Below are positions 4,381-6,099 of a stretch of DNA of 6,099 nucleotides, in pieces (the first letter of the stretch is position 1; each line of letters opens with the position of its first letter). The stretch is from positions 1 to 6,099 of the forward strand of contig JAFAPG010000790.1 in NCBI GenBank assembly GCA_019247235.1, in the 5' to 3' direction. This stretch comes from Acidobacteriota bacterium. Lineage in GTDB: Bacteria > Acidobacteriota > Terriglobia > Terriglobales > Acidobacteriaceae. The notes under the pieces are model-generated. The model was given only the letters and a program-made list of their open reading frames with translations. It was not told where the DNA came from and did not search any database. The position numbers and the translations under genes are program-made.

Positions 4381-6099
4381 TCACAGGATCATACGTTCAT
4401 CGCCAACCCGCCTGGTGACCAGCTCACGGTCAAGGTATTCAAGCAGTGGAATTGCATACTTGCGGCTGACTCCGGCCAAGGTTTTGAAGCCGGCCACATC
4501 GATCTTTGGCGATCGCCCCCTGAGATCAGCCAAGCGGCTTCGCAAACCATCGAGCGCGTGGCGATGAAACACCAGGTCGTCGGAAACCTTGATAAGCACC
4601 TTCTCGCGCAACAGGAGGGTGACGATCTTCTGAGCTCTGAGCTTGTCGATCTTTAACTCCCCGAGGACCTCGGCGAGCGCAGGAACCTTCAGGCCCGCGG
4701 CCAGAAATGCCTCTTCAATCACTTTCCGCGACTGCGCTTCCTCATCCTTCATTACCACACCGGCACCCCGGCGCCAGACCAGATCGCCCTTCACATCCAG
4801 CCGTGCGCCACCGAGACCGATAGAAAGCGCCGCCTCCAGCGCAGCGGGCGCGATCCGCATCTGCTCCCGCAAAGACTCTTTCGAGAGACCCGGGACGAGA
4901 GGATTTTGCCGATGAAAATCAGCGAGCAAGCGATCGAGCTGTTCGAGGGATTGCTCCAGGCGGGCGCGCTCGATTACAAGATCGCCGTGGCGCGCGATCG
5001 CCCGCTTTGCCAAGAGGGTGCCGAGCGCGCGCTCGACTCGCTCGGCAGGCTGCCCGCTTTCGGCGATCAGTTGATCGCGCGTAGCCCCGCGCGGCCCTCG
5101 TCTCTCAATTCGGCTGAGCAAGGCCGATTCAGTTTCGGGCGCGCTCTGCGCTTTTAAGAAATTCAGCCGAGCTTCAGAAGCCATTTTTAGAACTGGCATG
5201 GCATCGAGCACCATACCCCCGCCGATCGTGACCACGGGAGAAAACTGACGGATGATAAAACGATCACCCGGCAAAAGCAGTTGTGGGTGCTGGGTGCGCA
5301 GCTGGGCAAAAGCCTCGGCACCCGGCTCTAGCCGCTTTCCTTCGAGTAAGGTGACGGTGGCGATTGTCTCCGCGGAAAAGGCGTGCAGGTGTACGCGCGA
5401 CCCGGTTTTGATCGCTCGCGCCGAGCCGAGCAGCGAAAGCCGCACGTCGAGCCTTGAGGAGCCCTCGAGGACGCCAGGAGTGGTAAGCATCATGCCTCGC
5501 TCGAGGTCCTGCTTATTTACTCCGGCCAAGTTGACGGCCGTGCGCTCCCCGGCGACCGCACCGTTCGCCGCGCTTCCATGCACCTCAACTCCACGGGTAC
5601 GAACCCTGCGGGCCGAGGGAAAAAACTCGAGCTCCTGGTCTTTTTCGATGGTCCCGGCCACCAGCGTTCCCGTGACCACCGTGCCAAAGCCCTTCATAGT
5701 GAAGACCCGATCAATCGGAAGTCGAGTGATGGCTCCTGAGTCCTTGGCGGGAACCTTTCGAGCAGTGTCAATCAGCTGGCGCCTGAGCTCATCGAGTCCT
5801 TGACCAGTCAAGGAACTGACCGGGAGGATAGGCGAGGATTCGAGAAATGAGTGGCGGAGAAAATCCTGGACTTCGAGCTGCACCACTTCAAGGGTCTCTT
5901 CGTCGACCAGATCTACCTTGGTGAGTACCGTGATGCCCCGCTTCAGCGAGAGCAGCCGACAGATGTCGAAGTGCTCCCGAGTCTGCGGCTTGATCCCCTC
6001 ATCGGCGGCGATGACAAGAATCGGCAGATCAATTCCACTGACCCCAGCCAGCATGTTGCGAACAAAGCGCTCATGGCCGGGAACGTCGACAAAGCCGAA
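4381..6099 (-). CDS. selB: Selenocysteine-specific elongation factor SelB (5' end outside window)
   Basis: SelB is a GTPase that carries Sec-tRNA(Sec) to the ribosome and binds the SECIS hairpin of selenoprotein mRNAs, recoding UGA. The visible 572 residues begin within the G-domain. The G3 motif DVPGHE is at visible residues 5-10, G4 is TKVD (60-63, in place of the canonical NKxD), and G5 lies near SSLTGQGLDEL (95-105). EF-Tu-like domain 2 begins around residue 126 (RLPIDRVFTMKGFGTVVTGT), followed by a domain-3-like barrel. The C-terminal part from about 305 onward is made of winged-helix units that bind the SECIS. It ends in RKYAIPLLEYLDRE...RRVGDERMIL, a typical SelB tail. The N-terminal GHIDHGK P-loop and switch I, roughly 60 residues, lie beyond position 6099. 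The ATG at 6054 is an internal methionine, since conserved G3 residues precede it. The stop is UGA. dnaG follows 199 bases downstream on the same strand. Confidence 0.96.
   Translation of the reverse strand, partial: FGFVDVPGHERFVRNMLAGVSGIDLPILVIAADEGIKPQTREHFDICRLLSLKRGITVLTKVDLVDEETLEVVQLEVQDFLRHSFLESSPILPVSSLTGQGLDELRRQLIDTARKVPAKDSGAITRLPIDRVFTMKGFGTVVTGTLVAGTIEKDQELEFFPSARRVRTRGVEVHGSAANGAVAGERTAVNLAGVNKQDLERGMMLTTPGVLEGSSRLDVRLSLLGSARAIKTGSRVHLHAFSAETIATVTLLEGKRLEPGAEAFAQLRTQHPQLLLPGDRFIIRQFSPVVTIGGGMVLDAMPVLKMASEARLNFLKAQSAPETESALLSRIERRGPRGATRDQLIAESGQPAERVERALGTLLAKRAIARHGDLVIERARLEQSLEQLDRLLADFHRQNPLVPGLSKESLREQMRIAPAALEAALSIGLGGARLDVKGDLVWRRGAGVVMKDEEAQSRKVIEEAFLAAGLKVPALAEVLGELKIDKLRAQKIVTLLLREKVLIKVSDDLVFHRHALDGLRSRLADLRGRSPKIDVAGFKTLAGVSRKYAIPLLEYLDRELVTRRVGDERMIL

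Noticed and set aside
4123..4656. Plus-strand open frame of 177 codons across the end of selB and the start of dnaG
   Set aside because: It overlaps two well-supported genes on the opposite strand and translates the heptamer array into low-complexity sequence. It has no recognisable domain.

Overview
The window looks like a chromosomal segment of an acidobacterium, probably Terriglobia and perhaps close to Koribacter. This placement is an inference. It rests on a YCF48-type Asp-box protein with a long disordered N-terminal part, on the overall character of the DnaG and LexA proteins, and on moderately high GC. No rRNA or other phylogenetic marker is present to confirm it.

Layout, left to right. 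Positions 1-645 (+) hold the 3' part of a gene whose product ends in a YCF48/Asp-box beta-propeller-like domain. Positions 646-1053 contain no convincing gene but do contain a strong intrinsic terminator (about 797-834) and, near the right edge, a candidate -10 box and a clear ribosome binding site. Positions 1054-1386 (+) encode a classical thioredoxin with WCGPC. A hairpin at 1412-1439 ends it and separates it from the convergent lexA (minus strand, 1473-2093 or 2102). Upstream of lexA is a 99-base spacer with a promoter that predicts a leaderless lexA transcript, plus nested inverted repeats. dnaG follows (minus, 2202-4181), with a Ser-rich insertion inside its catalytic core. A 199-base spacer then carries a 14-bp perfect palindrome, a -10-like box and an array of seven GACGAWS heptamers. 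The window ends inside selB (minus, 4381-6099), whose start lies beyond the right edge.

How the genes relate. selB, dnaG and lexA run in the same direction and could be partly co-transcribed, since no convincing terminator separates them, but each spacer also holds promoter-like sequence. They serve three core functions: selenocysteine insertion, replication priming and SOS control. The thioredoxin is an independent unit. SelB implies that the organism decodes some UGA codons as selenocysteine, so selA, selC and selD should be elsewhere in the genome.

No new multi-gene defence or mobile system is visible. The most interesting signals are non-coding or structural: the predicted leaderless lexA start, the operator-like inverted repeats, the heptamer array, the DnaG insertion and the terminator that lies far from any gene end.
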